Shown here piece by piece: positions 45,515-54,527 of a stretch of DNA of 64,000 nt (position 1 is the stretch's first letter; each line of letters begins with the position of its first letter). Origin of the DNA: Novosphingobium album (ex Hu et al. 2023) (GTDB taxonomy: Bacteria; Pseudomonadota; Alphaproteobacteria; Sphingomonadales; Sphingomonadaceae); the NCBI RefSeq assembly GCF_022832385.1, contig NZ_JALHLE010000027.1, positions 40,296 through 104,295 of the forward strand, read 5' to 3'. A program made the translations under genes and the position numbers. The notes under the pieces were generated by a model. The model did no database searches. It saw only the letters and a list, made by a program, of their open reading frames with translations, and had not been told where the DNA came from.

Positions 45515-46681
45515 TCAGCCAGCGACGGGCTTGCGCGCGCGTTTCACGGGAACCTTGCGCCCCTGCCCCCAGCGGCTCATGCTGAAAATCATCACCTGCA
45601 GCCAGTCGAGCGGCCTCCGCAGCCAGACATAAAGCAGCGCATGAACCACAATCGCCGAGCTGAAAATGCCCACAAACAGGAAGGGCGTTTCGTACGTCGG
45701 CATCCCGGCCAGAATGCCAGGGTAGAGCGTAAGCAGAACCCAGCCATGAAGCAGCAGGATCGGAAGAGATGCCTGCCCGAAAAACAGCCCCACCTTGCCT
45801 ATGAGCATGCCAGCTGAACGCTGTGCAGCCCAGATCAGGAACACGGCGAAGAACAACTGCTGCGGGACATAGACGAAGATCGAACCAAATTGGCCAATCA
45901 TCGGCTGCGGAATGAAATGAAGATCGCATTCCCAGCAGGGGCCGGTCCTGAACAGGCCATGGCGGTTGATGAGCGAAAGCAGAACGGAAAGAACCAGCGC
46001 CGCCAGCGCGGCCACGTTCGGAATGGCCTTGCCATGGGGCATTCGCATCCCGATCAGAAAGAACAGCGTCGCGGCCGGCCAGTTCCGCCATTCATAGATG
46101 TTGTCCGGCATGCCGAACTTCCTGGACAGCCAGATGAGACCGGCGAGGACCGCGCTGATCGCAATGAAGCTGATCCAGGAGCGGAGGAAGGCGTAGGCGA
46201 ACAGGCGGGCCATAGCCAGGGCGATGAAAAACCAGGCGACGAAACTCGAATAGCCGACCCCGTAGACGATCGGCCGGGCAAAAGCTTTCACCGCGTCCCA
46301 TGCACTGGGGTAGCCCTGGCCCGCCAGCAGTATGGCAAAACCCAGGATATGGGACGCAAGGGCGAAGAGAAGCAGCGCAACCGAATGCCGCAGAACCGGT
46401 TTGAAGCCCTTTTTCGCAAGTGCCGGCGCGGCCATGCCGCTGAGCAGGAAAAACGCGGCGACATTGGGGGCCAGCAGCTTGAGCTGATAAAGCACGGCCC
46501 AGGCGTTGCCACCCATGTGAATTGCCACACCGAACATGGCATGGATGTAGAACACACAGATCAGCAGATAGCCGCGGGCAACTTCCAGGGTCCGGGCTAG
46601 GCTATCGGTCTGTGACTGGCGCATGATGCCATTGCCCAGAACGTCACCCGCGAGACGCCGGGTACTTTCCAGCCAGATCAT
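45515..46681 (-). CDS. Acyltransferase family 3 membrane protein (second EPS acyltransferase)
   Basis: About 388 residues with roughly ten membrane segments. The opening LARTLEVARGYLLICVFYIH corresponds to the family-3 R-x10-H block, and NVAAFFLLSGM to the F-F-x-S-G block. The tail is strongly basic (RWGQGRKVPVKRARK). The start may be 46681 or the ATG at 46624 (MRQSQTD), which fits the family length better but has a poor ribosome site. It is last in a minus-strand run with two GT2 genes and an ABC transporter, so it probably acylates that polymer. Confidence 0.83.
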   Translation of the reverse strand: MIWLESTRRLAGDVLGNGIMRQSQTDSLARTLEVARGYLLICVFYIHAMFGVAIHMGGNAWAVLYQLKLLAPNVAAFFLLSGMAAPALAKKGFKPVLRHSVALLLFALASHILGFAILLAGQGYPSAWDAVKAFARPIVYGVGYSSFVAWFFIALAMARLFAYAFLRSWISFIAISAVLAGLIWLSRKFGMPDNIYEWRNWPAATLFFLIGMRMPHGKAIPNVAALAALVLSVLLSLINRHGLFRTGPCWECDLHFIPQPMIGQFGSIFVYVPQQLFFAVFLIWAAQRSAGMLIGKVGLFFGQASLPILLLHGWVLLTLYPGILAGMPTYETPFLFVGIFSSAIVVHALLYVWLRRPLDWLQVMIFSMSRWGQGRKVPVKRARKPVAG

Positions 46682-46691
46682 CCGGTTTGGC

Positions 46692-48044
46692 CTAGCGTCC
46701 AACCAACCGCATCCATTGCCGCTGGCTTTCATGAAGCTGCGCAGTGAAGTCGGTTACGCCGACCATGCCAAGCGCCGCAAGCTTGTCCCATTCGGCCACC
46801 CCCCCTCCAAAAGCCGAAGCCGCCAGTACCGGCGCGAGCTTGCGGATGACATGAGGTTGCACAAGCTGTGACCGCAGATGATGGGCGTTCCACGGCTCCG
46901 CAGCAGGCGCGTAGGGAAGCACGGCAATCTCACGGTCCCCATGACGAATCCGAACGGTTGCCGGGCGGCGCTCGGCAAGAAGCGCTTCCGCGCGTTCGAT
47001 CCCCTGTGCCAGGTCCAGATCGAGAGGCTGTACTGCAACCCCGCCTGTGCCTTCGCCACCAAACCGCGCAAAATCGCGCCCCAATGCCTCGATGCTGCCG
47101 CGCTGGTAACAGTAGAGCCGCAATTGCCGGTCCAGCCAGCGCCGGGGCCCAACAAGGCCGGCGCGCTCCAGCAGCCGCAGCATTTTGGGGCCGGCTGCCA
47201 TGACGGCTCCATCGAACAGACCCAGACGCGGCAACAGCAGCTTGCGGAGGCGGCTTGTCCAGTTAGGTCTCCGCAGCTGGCGTGACGCAGCAAGCAGATG
47301 CGCCAGTTGGGGGTGCTTGAGCGCCATCAGCGCATCGGAGCGGCCTTCCTCCTTGGCGCGTCGCAAGGCGCTGCCGGGCGTCGTCGTCAGGTGTTCCTGA
47401 TGCCAGCCCAGTGCTTGCGGCGCGTAGATGAACGGCACCCCGTGCTCCATCAGGCGTACTCCGAGTTCCCAATCCTCCCGCGCCTTCGCGAACTGCGAAT
47501 CAAGGCCGCCGACCTCCTCCCACAGGGCACGGGAAAGCGACAGGTTGCCTGTCAGCAGGTCGCAGTAGGTGAACCTGTGGCCGCGCGCTGCCAGCCCATC
47601 GAAATGGGCTGTCCACCAGCGGCGTGAATCCAGACGAAAGCGATCCCCCGATGCCACCGGCTCCGGCGGATAAGCTCCCAGGACGGCGGCGCCGGGGCGG
47701 GACTGGTGCGCTGCAGCATGCGCTGCGACGAAGCCCTCGGTCGGGATAACGTCATCGTCGAGGAACAGCAGCAATTCGCCCGCCGCCTCGGTAACGCCCG
47801 CGTTGCGGGCCATGGCCGGCCCCACTCCCGGCAGTTCGACGATCCTGAGCGGGAAGGGATCAGAACGCCCCGCCAGCATTGCCGGCGATCCGTCGCGGCA
47901 GCCATCGAGCACGACCACGACTTCGAACCGCACAGTCACGTCCGCCTGTCTGGCCAGCGCGTCAAGCACTTGCGCCAGCAAGGTCTGCCGGTTGTGCGAC
48001 GGTATGATCACACTGATGACAGGGGTGTCTGGTAAACTGTCCAT
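46692..48044 (-). CDS. Glycosyltransferase family 2 with long C-terminal extension
   Basis: A 450-residue protein. Residues 1-240 are a GT-A domain (ISVIIPSHNRQTLLAQVL, donor motif LLLFLDDDVIPTEGF, acceptor motif FAKAREDWELGVRLMEHG). The remaining 200 residues include a possible helical bundle and a terminal part without recognised motifs (ATVRIRHGDREIAVLPY). The ATG at 48044 has AGGCAGG 8 bases upstream and is two bases past the previous gene's stop. It belongs to the ABC-transporter operon, so it probably builds the polymer exported by that route. Donor unknown. Confidence 0.87.
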   Translation of the reverse strand: MDSLPDTPVISVIIPSHNRQTLLAQVLDALARQADVTVRFEVVVVLDGCRDGSPAMLAGRSDPFPLRIVELPGVGPAMARNAGVTEAAGELLLFLDDDVIPTEGFVAAHAAAHQSRPGAAVLGAYPPEPVASGDRFRLDSRRWWTAHFDGLAARGHRFTYCDLLTGNLSLSRALWEEVGGLDSQFAKAREDWELGVRLMEHGVPFIYAPQALGWHQEHLTTTPGSALRRAKEEGRSDALMALKHPQLAHLLAASRQLRRPNWTSRLRKLLLPRLGLFDGAVMAAGPKMLRLLERAGLVGPRRWLDRQLRLYCYQRGSIEALGRDFARFGGEGTGGVAVQPLDLDLAQGIERAEALLAERRPATVRIRHGDREIAVLPYAPAAEPWNAHHLRSQLVQPHVIRKLAPVLAASAFGGGVAEWDKLAALGMVGVTDFTAQLHESQRQWMRLVGR

Positions 48045-48045
48045 C

Positions 48046-49218
48046 CTATGCCTGCCTGGCTTTCTGGCGGGCGCGCAGGTATCCACCCGGCCCGGCACAG
48101 GCGCCGCGCGTCTGGACGACCGGAATGCGGAACGGAAGATGGCCCCCGCCCGTTTTCCTGGCAGAACGGAGCAGCGCCGGAATCTGGTAGCGCCACCATC
48201 TGACAATACGCGCCAGGGCACGCGGATTACGCTCGAACAGCAGGGCCTTGGTCAGGATCGCGAAGGAACCGCATTCGTAGCCGTAGATCTGCCGTTCCAG
48301 TTCCTCCATCGACCGGCGGTGCCGGTGCCAGTTCATCGCCTGCGGATCATAGACGATCTTGTAGCCCGCCGCGAGCAGCCGCCGGAAGAAGTCGGTCTCA
48401 TCACCGGCCTGTGCGGTTGTCCCAGCCCCCAGAGCGAGATCGAACCTTCCGACGATATCCGCAGCGGACCGGCGGACAGCGAAATTGACGCCCGCACCGG
48501 CCTTCCAGCTGTCGAACGGGTCGATAACGACCGCATCATATGTCACGCGCTTGAAACCGCGCCCGAAGCCTCCGAGCTTCTGGAAGGCAACCTGCGCTTC
48601 GCTCTCCAGTTCCAGTGCCATTGTCAGCCCGGTGGCGGCCATCACCAGCGGATCATCAAAATTGCGCAGCAGACAGGAGATCCAGTCCGCATCAGGCACG
48701 GCGTCATCGTCGATAAAGGCGATAATCTCACCTTCGGCCTGATCGAATGCGGTGTTGCGGGCGTAATCAAGCCCCGGCCTGGGTTCCACAACATACCGCA
48801 CAGACGGATACTGCGCGACCACGTCACGCGTAGCGTCCGTCCTGGGCGCGTTGTCGACGACGACGATGGGCGGCTGGATGGACATGGCCAGCAGGCCATC
48901 GAGGCATCGCTTCAGGTCATCCGGCCGTTCGCGCGTGCAGATGGCGATCGCGACGCTGGGTTGCCGGTGCGGAATGGGCTCAGCCGCCGGTACGCCCATT
49001 TCCCGGGCCACCCAGCGCTCCCAGAACGACGAGTTGGCGGCCTGCGCCAACTGACGTGCCAGGGGAATGTCGGGATCGTACTGATCGTACCAGACGACAG
49101 CCTGACCGCAGGGCAGCCCGTCGAGGCGCAGAAGCACGACAGCGCCATCGTATCCTTCCGGCTGGTCAAGCTGCTCCGGGAGGGTGTCGAAATCGAGGTC
49201 AAGGACCGACAGCCTCAC
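48046..49218 (-). CDS. Glycosyltransferase family 2 with N-terminal extension
   Basis: A 390-residue protein. About 95 residues precede the GT-A domain, which starts at PSVAIAICTRERPDDLKRCL. The donor motif is IIAFIDDDAVPDADW. The acceptor region AGDETDFFRRLLAAGYKIVY follows. The GTG start overlaps the stop of the ABC ATPase gene (GTGA at 49215-49218), so the enzyme is coupled to the exporter. The N-terminal extension (LPEQLDQPEGYDGAVVLLRL) may be an extra interaction domain; similar extensions occur in enzymes paired with ABC-exported glycans. Confidence 0.87.
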   Translation of the reverse strand: MRLSVLDLDFDTLPEQLDQPEGYDGAVVLLRLDGLPCGQAVVWYDQYDPDIPLARQLAQAANSSFWERWVAREMGVPAAEPIPHRQPSVAIAICTRERPDDLKRCLDGLLAMSIQPPIVVVDNAPRTDATRDVVAQYPSVRYVVEPRPGLDYARNTAFDQAEGEIIAFIDDDAVPDADWISCLLRNFDDPLVMAATGLTMALELESEAQVAFQKLGGFGRGFKRVTYDAVVIDPFDSWKAGAGVNFAVRRSAADIVGRFDLALGAGTTAQAGDETDFFRRLLAAGYKIVYDPQAMNWHRHRRSMEELERQIYGYECGSFAILTKALLFERNPRALARIVRWWRYQIPALLRSARKTGGGHLPFRIPVVQTRGACAGPGGYLRARQKARQA

Positions 49219-50489
49219 ACCACACCTTTTTCGGCCAGGTCCGGTGCCACGCTGGCCTCTGCCTGCCATTGCACCGGCGGGTTCAGCAGGCCCTTGGCTG
49301 GACGCGAGCCGATTATCCGCAAGGGATAGACTTCGGCATGGTAGTCATAGACCTCGTTCCAGTCCGCCGAGAAGAGACCGACCGTCACGCGATATTGCGC
49401 CGGCGTGAGGTCCAGGCGGCCGATCGACACCGTAAGCTTGCCGCCGTGCACGGGCACCAGAACGCTTTCAAGCTGCGTGTTCGTTTCGAAGCAGCAGGTA
49501 TTATCCTCGGCGTATATGCCCAGGACGGCAATGGCCTCCTCCACCTGAGGCATCGCCTGAAATTCGAATGTCACGTGCAACGCATCGCCGCTGCGGATCG
49601 CCTCGACCGGCTCACCGGCACTGTCATGGAAGACGACCTTGCCGATCTCCATCTTGCCCGAGCCATAGCGGTTGACCTCATCTTCCAGGCGCGGATCGGT
49701 TTCCTGCACCGGCAACAGATGAGGGTGGCCATCGGAGACCTTGGACTCTAGCGTCGCAGCGTATAGCGCGAGCGTCTCCTGCCTCGGCCCGTAGGCGACC
49801 ACACGGCCGGCCTTCAGGAACAGGACATCGTCACACAGGGAGTCGATCTGCTCGACGTCGTGAGACACAAGGAAGATCGTGCAACCCGTCGCGCGAATTT
49901 CAGCGACGCGGGCGAAGCACTTGTGCTGGAACGCCTTGTCACCCACGGCAAGTGCTTCGTCGATGAGCAGGACTTCCGGCTGGGTATGGATCGCAACAGC
50001 AAAGGCAAGCCGCATGCGCATGCCGGTCGAATAGGTGCGAACCGGTGCTTCGATGTGCTCTTCAAGCTCTGCGAAGGCCACAATCGTCTGGAACTGCTCA
50101 TCGACTTCGGATCGCAGCATCCCGGCGATCACACCCAGAAGATAGATGTTCTCGCGGCCGCTGAGATCTTCGGTCAGGCCCGCGCCAATATCCAGCAAGG
50201 CACCGATACGGCCCGCGACACGGATGCTGCCTTCGTCTGGCCGGCCCACGCCGCCAATCAGGCGCAGGAGTGTCGATTTTCCGGCACCGTTCAGTCCGAC
50301 CACGCCGACCGACCGGCCGCGCGGAACCGTGAAGCTGACGTGCCGCAGGCCCCAATACCCGGCCTCGCGCCCGGCCTGCTTCGCAGAGCGCCCGGACAAC
50401 AGGTAACCCTTGAGCGTCGTGGGGCGGCCGGCGTTGCGGCTGCGGTAGTACTTACCCACGTCCTGTACGACAATCGCGCCTTGCTTCAT
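49215..50489 (-). CDS. ABC transporter ATP-binding subunit with Wzt-type C-terminal domain
   Basis: A 424-residue ATPase. Walker A is GLNGAGKST (residues 65-73), the signature is YSTGMRMRLAFAVAI and Walker B is VLLIDEALAVGD. Residues about 255-400 form a beta-rich domain (EIGKVVFHDSAGEPVEAIRS, then HVTFEFQAM) like the Wzt carbohydrate-binding domain, which in E. coli O8/O9a recognises the modified non-reducing end of the finished chain. It energises export of a completed lipid-linked polymer. The stop overlaps the permease/GT2 neighbours on both sides, giving one operon. Confidence 0.92.
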   Translation of the reverse strand: MKQGAIVVQDVGKYYRSRNAGRPTTLKGYLLSGRSAKQAGREAGYWGLRHVSFTVPRGRSVGVVGLNGAGKSTLLRLIGGVGRPDEGSIRVAGRIGALLDIGAGLTEDLSGRENIYLLGVIAGMLRSEVDEQFQTIVAFAELEEHIEAPVRTYSTGMRMRLAFAVAIHTQPEVLLIDEALAVGDKAFQHKCFARVAEIRATGCTIFLVSHDVEQIDSLCDDVLFLKAGRVVAYGPRQETLALYAATLESKVSDGHPHLLPVQETDPRLEDEVNRYGSGKMEIGKVVFHDSAGEPVEAIRSGDALHVTFEFQAMPQVEEAIAVLGIYAEDNTCCFETNTQLESVLVPVHGGKLTVSIGRLDLTPAQYRVTVGLFSADWNEVYDYHAEVYPLRIIGSRPAKGLLNPPVQWQAEASVAPDLAEKGVV

Positions 50490-51262
50490 ATCTCATCCAC
50501 GAAACGGAAGCTGACCTGCCGAAAGACCCACCCACCGCCAATCAACAGCGGGATGGCGACGCACAACAACTTTACGACCATGATCCCATCAGGAAATGTA
50601 TGACCTATGAAAACGTCGCGATAGCAGTTCAGCAGCCAGGCAAAAGGGTTAAGCTCTGACAGGAATGCAAACCTGTGCGCGGCATCAAGCGGCCGATAGA
50701 AAACCGGCGTAACGTAGAAGCCCAGCATAACGCCTATTCCCACGATGTGCTCGACATCACGAAAATAGACATGCGCGGCTGCGGCCAGATAGCAAATGCC
50801 CAGCGTCAGCAGGAACTGCACGATGATGATCATTGGCAGGGCGAGTATCGCGGGGCCCGGCAATCCCGTCTGGATAAAGGCGCACAGCAGCAGCAGCGGC
50901 AGCGCGAGCAGGAAGTGCACCCCCTGACTGATGATCGTGAGCACGGGCAGCAGGAACACAGGGAAACCGGGACGGCGAACCAGTTCCTTGTTGCTGGTAA
51001 CTGCGATGGTAGACGAGGTGAGCGAAGTATTGAACCAGCTCCACGTCAGCACCCCGGTGAACACGAAGGTTGTGTAGTTATCGATGTTGAGCGGCAACAC
51101 GGAGCTGAACACGAGCGAAAAGATCAGCAACTGGCTCAACGGCTTCATCAGCGACCAGCCCAGACCAATCGCGGAACGCTGATAACGGATCTTGAGATCC
51201 CGGCTGACCAGTTCAAGCAGCAAATCGCGCCAATGCAGGGCGCTGCGCGAATGCAGGTTCAC
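50486..51262 (-). CDS. ABC-2 type polysaccharide exporter permease (Wzm-like)
   Basis: A 258-residue inner-membrane protein with six membrane segments. The N-terminal amphipathic block LVSRDLKIRYQRSAIGLGWS is the hallmark of Wzm/KpsM-type exporters. The C-terminal FAWLLNCYRDVF block is also present. It pairs with the next gene (4-base ATGA overlap). The GTG start has GAGGGGG 7 bases upstream. It moves finished lipid-linked polymer across the inner membrane, a route that does not need a Wzy polymerase. Confidence 0.92.
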   Translation of the reverse strand: MNLHSRSALHWRDLLLELVSRDLKIRYQRSAIGLGWSLMKPLSQLLIFSLVFSSVLPLNIDNYTTFVFTGVLTWSWFNTSLTSSTIAVTSNKELVRRPGFPVFLLPVLTIISQGVHFLLALPLLLLCAFIQTGLPGPAILALPMIIIVQFLLTLGICYLAAAAHVYFRDVEHIVGIGVMLGFYVTPVFYRPLDAAHRFAFLSELNPFAWLLNCYRDVFIGHTFPDGIMVVKLLCVAIPLLIGGGWVFRQVSFRFVDEI

Positions 51263-51473
51263 TTGTTACCCCCTCATTTCGCCCGGATCGGCTTGTACGC
51301 TGGCTGCCGTGAATACTGGCATCGTGAAATACAAACTCCGTTCTCGCGCGATAAAGCCGCAGCACTCTGATTTCGACTGACTTATAGCCATTACGCCGCA
51401 GTGCACAATTTTTTTAGAAACCTTTCAAAGTCCTGCTATCGTGACGCACCGTTTCAGTTCTTGCGCCGCGCAT

Positions 51474-51490
51474 GTTGCATTTGACGCAAC
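51474..51490. promoter_or_regulatory. Inverted repeat in the divergent Wzm / fusion-enzyme region
   Basis: GTTGC-ATTTGAC-GCAAC lies 26 bases before the ATG of the fusion enzyme, in the 253-base region from which both it and the ABC operon diverge. A run CACAATTTTTTTAG (near 51402) is also present. It may be an operator; the evidence is only symmetry and place. Confidence 0.3.
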
Positions 51491-51515
51491 AAAGACGCAC
51501 CACACTGGAGACACG

Positions 51516-54500
51516 ATGCCTTCCGTTTCCGTTATCATACCTGCCTATAACGCTTCCGCCACCATCGATCGCACAGTCGAAAGCCTGCTCCGGCAGACCA
51601 TGCCGGACTGGGAGGCATTGGTAATAGACGACGGCTCGACCGACAGCACCGCCACGACTGTCCAGCGTCATGCCGCGCAAGATCCTAGAATCAAGTTAAC
51701 TAAGCAGAAAAATGCCGGCGCCAGCGCCGCCCGCAACACAGGCCTGGCCGGTGCACAAGGAACGTGGATCCAGTTCCTTGACGCGGACGATGAACTCTCG
51801 CCGGATCATTTCGCAGTAATGCTGGAAGCGGCGCAGGCCGCACCGCAAGCTGGCCTTCTCCATTGCGGATGGCGGCGCATTCGCGATAACGCGCCGTGGT
51901 GGACGGCACACCCGGCCGAGCAACTCGACAATCCGTTTGCCGTCACGGCACGGTCCTGCCCGTTTGCCATTCACGCCGCGTTTACCCGCAGCGAAACCAT
52001 CCGCTCCGCCGGGGGCTTTGATAGCACGCTGCGGATCTGCGAGGATTGGGACCTGTGGCAGCGGATTGCCCGCATGGGCACGGTGTTCCGGGCGGTACCC
52101 GATCTTTGTGTCGACGTGCATGTCCGCGCCGGCTCGTTGTCCAGCGACCTGATACGGCACCTTGAGGACGGACTCCGCGTGGTGCGGGTTGGCCACCAGG
52201 CCGATCCGCGGATCAACTGTGCCGCGCCCGCCCATGCCGAAGGAGAACCCGCCGCCGGATTGCAGGATGCCGTCTGGTCGCATGCCCTGTGGGTGGCGGG
52301 CGCTGCCATCGGCCGGAATATCGATCCGGTTGCAGTCCTGGCGCGGGTGCCCGAACCCCTCGATCCAAGCCTTGATGCCGGCATGGCAAGCTCCATTCTC
52401 GAAGATGCCATGGTCGTAGGCGCCTTCGCGACTAGTCCGCCATGGCCCGAGCTGTGGCCGCGCGTCGATGCGGGCGTACGGCAACTGGCAAACTGGCTTG
52501 ATGAACAAGACCAGGAAGCAAACCTGGGCAGCCGGATCCTCTCGGTCCTGTCGATGCGCATTCTGGATCAGGTGGGCGGGACGCGCCCGCTGACCATAGG
52601 CAGTGCACACCTCGAGGTCGTCGACCTTGGTTGCGCAATTCGCAACATCAGCCAGCCCGGGTGCGAACGCCTGCGCTGCGTTGTCCTGTTTCAGGACAGA
52701 GAGCTGTGTCGATTTGATGCGGCCATCTTCGGGGGAATGTCCGGCGAAGCGCTTGCGGCCGCCATTCGGGCCCGGGTCGATTCGGCTGCGTTGCGAGAAG
52801 ATCTGGCCCGGCTTCGCCTCAGACAGGGGCCGCTCAGGCGCTGGAAAGGCCGGTTCCGGTCGCGACACAACACAATCCGGCTATGGCGGGCTTATGCGCG
52901 CGCTTGCCTGAAGCGCGACACGCGGGCGGGCCGCTGGCCTTACGCCAACGTGCTCGACCTCCTCTACGATGCCGCCCCGGCCTATCCGGGCCTGCAGGCG
53001 CTGGACGGCGAGGTCGAACGGATCATCGCCGAAGAATGCGAAAAGGCCCGCAGCCAGAAACCGGCACATTCCGATGAGGCCCGGAACCTGAAATGGGGGA
53101 TACCCGGCAAGGCCATCGACTACGCAGAAGAGGCCTTCTGGGAACATCTCTACAGCGACGAAAACCCGTGGGACTACAAGGGCAACGCCTACGAAGCCAT
53201 GAAATATGGCCAGACTTTGGCGCTGACCGGCGGACGCCGGTTCGGGCGTGCGTTGGAGCTGGCATGCGCCGAGGGTGAATTCACGAAGCGCCTTGCAGAA
53301 GTGTGCGACGAGGTGCTCGCCACCGATATTTCGGAAGCCGCGGTCGAACGGGCAGGCAAAGCCCTGTCCGCATATCCCGGCGTCACGGCCCGCCGCCTGA
53401 ACCTGCTCACCGATGATATCCCCGGCACCTTCGACCTCATTGTCTGCAGCGAAGTGCTCTACTATCTGCCCGATCTTGATGCGGTGTGCGCCTTCGCATC
53501 GAAGGCAGCACAACACCTCAACCCTGGCGGTCTGCTGGTGATGGCGAACGCGAACCTGCTCGTCGACGACCCCGACGTGACGGGATTCAACTGGGCGCAC
53601 ACCTTCGGCGGAAAAACGATCGGGGATGCTTTCACATCCGAGCCAGCGCTTGCACTGACGAAAGACGTCCGCATGCCGCTCTACCGCCTCCAGTGCTTTG
53701 AACGGGTTGCCGCCGATGCACCGCCTGCGCCCGAAATTCGGGATGGTAACATGGCGTATCCGCTGCCCCGGCGTATCGCGGAGCAAGTGGTGTGGCGAGG
53801 TGGACGTCAGGCCCCCGTCGCCAGCAGCTGGAACCCGTTCCCTGTCCTCATGTATCATCGCATTGCCGACGATGGGCCTGAGAACCTAGCACAATGGCGC
53901 ACAAGCCCCTCAGCGTTCGCCGCACAGCTGGCCTGGCTGAGGGACAACGGGTTCACCGGAATTACGCTGGAGCGGCTCCACGCAGTGTTTGCCGCGGGAG
54001 AGCCCCTGCCTGAACGCGCGGTGGTTATCACGTTCGACGATGCAACCCGTGATTTCATGGACAGCGCATTGCCGTTGCTCCATCGCTTCGGTTTTCCCTC
54101 GGTTCTCTACGTTCCCACCCGCGCCGTCGGAAAGTGCGCGGATTGGGACAGCCGACATGGTCCCCCCGCGCCGATCCTGGACTGGACCGAGATCGCATCG
54201 CTTGCGTATTGCGACGTGACGATCGGCGCCCACAGCGTCCGGCATGTTCCGCTTACCGGCATGTCACCCGAAGAGCTGGTCCGCGAGATGGCCGGATCCA
54301 AAGCTATTCTGGAGGCAAGGCTGGAACGGGAGATAACATCCTTCGCATACCCCTTCGGCGCGTTTGACCCGGCGATACGCGGCATGGCCGCCCGCTGCGG
54401 ATACAGCTCCGCGGTCACCTGCGTCGACGGCCTCGTCAACGCTGATGCCGACGCGCTGGCGCTGTGCCGTCAGGAAGTGCGAGGCGGCATCGGGCTGGAT

Positions 54501-54527
54501 GAATTTGCAGTCCTGGTCGGACGCTAG
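51516..54527 (+). CDS. Trifunctional fusion: GT2 glycosyltransferase, SAM methyltransferase (NodS-like), polysaccharide deacetylase (NodB-like)
   Basis: A 1003-residue protein with three domains. Residues 1-230: GT-A transferase (SVSVIIPAYNASATIDRTV, donor D89-x-D91 in FLDADDEL). Residues about 535-720: class I methyltransferase (AEEAFWEHLYSDENPWDY, SAM loop ALELACAEGEFT near 579, FDLIVCSEVLYYL), closest in appearance to NodS. Residues about 775-970: NodB-type deacetylase (VLMYHRIADDG, catalytic VITFDDATRD near 837, zinc ligands H-S-x-x-H in GAHSVRH). The region 240-530 has no clear motif. It probably adds an N-acetyl sugar or acts on one, removing acetyl and methylating. The ATG has TGGAG upstream. 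It diverges from the Wzm/Wzt operon. Confidence 0.9.
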   Translation: MPSVSVIIPAYNASATIDRTVESLLRQTMPDWEALVIDDGSTDSTATTVQRHAAQDPRIKLTKQKNAGASAARNTGLAGAQGTWIQFLDADDELSPDHFAVMLEAAQAAPQAGLLHCGWRRIRDNAPWWTAHPAEQLDNPFAVTARSCPFAIHAAFTRSETIRSAGGFDSTLRICEDWDLWQRIARMGTVFRAVPDLCVDVHVRAGSLSSDLIRHLEDGLRVVRVGHQADPRINCAAPAHAEGEPAAGLQDAVWSHALWVAGAAIGRNIDPVAVLARVPEPLDPSLDAGMASSILEDAMVVGAFATSPPWPELWPRVDAGVRQLANWLDEQDQEANLGSRILSVLSMRILDQVGGTRPLTIGSAHLEVVDLGCAIRNISQPGCERLRCVVLFQDRELCRFDAAIFGGMSGEALAAAIRARVDSAALREDLARLRLRQGPLRRWKGRFRSRHNTIRLWRAYARACLKRDTRAGRWPYANVLDLLYDAAPAYPGLQALDGEVERIIAEECEKARSQKPAHSDEARNLKWGIPGKAIDYAEEAFWEHLYSDENPWDYKGNAYEAMKYGQTLALTGGRRFGRALELACAEGEFTKRLAEVCDEVLATDISEAAVERAGKALSAYPGVTARRLNLLTDDIPGTFDLIVCSEVLYYLPDLDAVCAFASKAAQHLNPGGLLVMANANLLVDDPDVTGFNWAHTFGGKTIGDAFTSEPALALTKDVRMPLYRLQCFERVAADAPPAPEIRDGNMAYPLPRRIAEQVVWRGGRQAPVASSWNPFPVLMYHRIADDGPENLAQWRTSPSAFAAQLAWLRDNGFTGITLERLHAVFAAGEPLPERAVVITFDDATRDFMDSALPLLHRFGFPSVLYVPTRAVGKCADWDSRHGPPAPILDWTEIASLAYCDVTIGAHSVRHVPLTGMSPEELVREMAGSKAILEARLEREITSFAYPFGAFDPAIRGMAARCGYSSAVTCVDGLVNADADALALCRQEVRGGIGLDEFAVLVGR

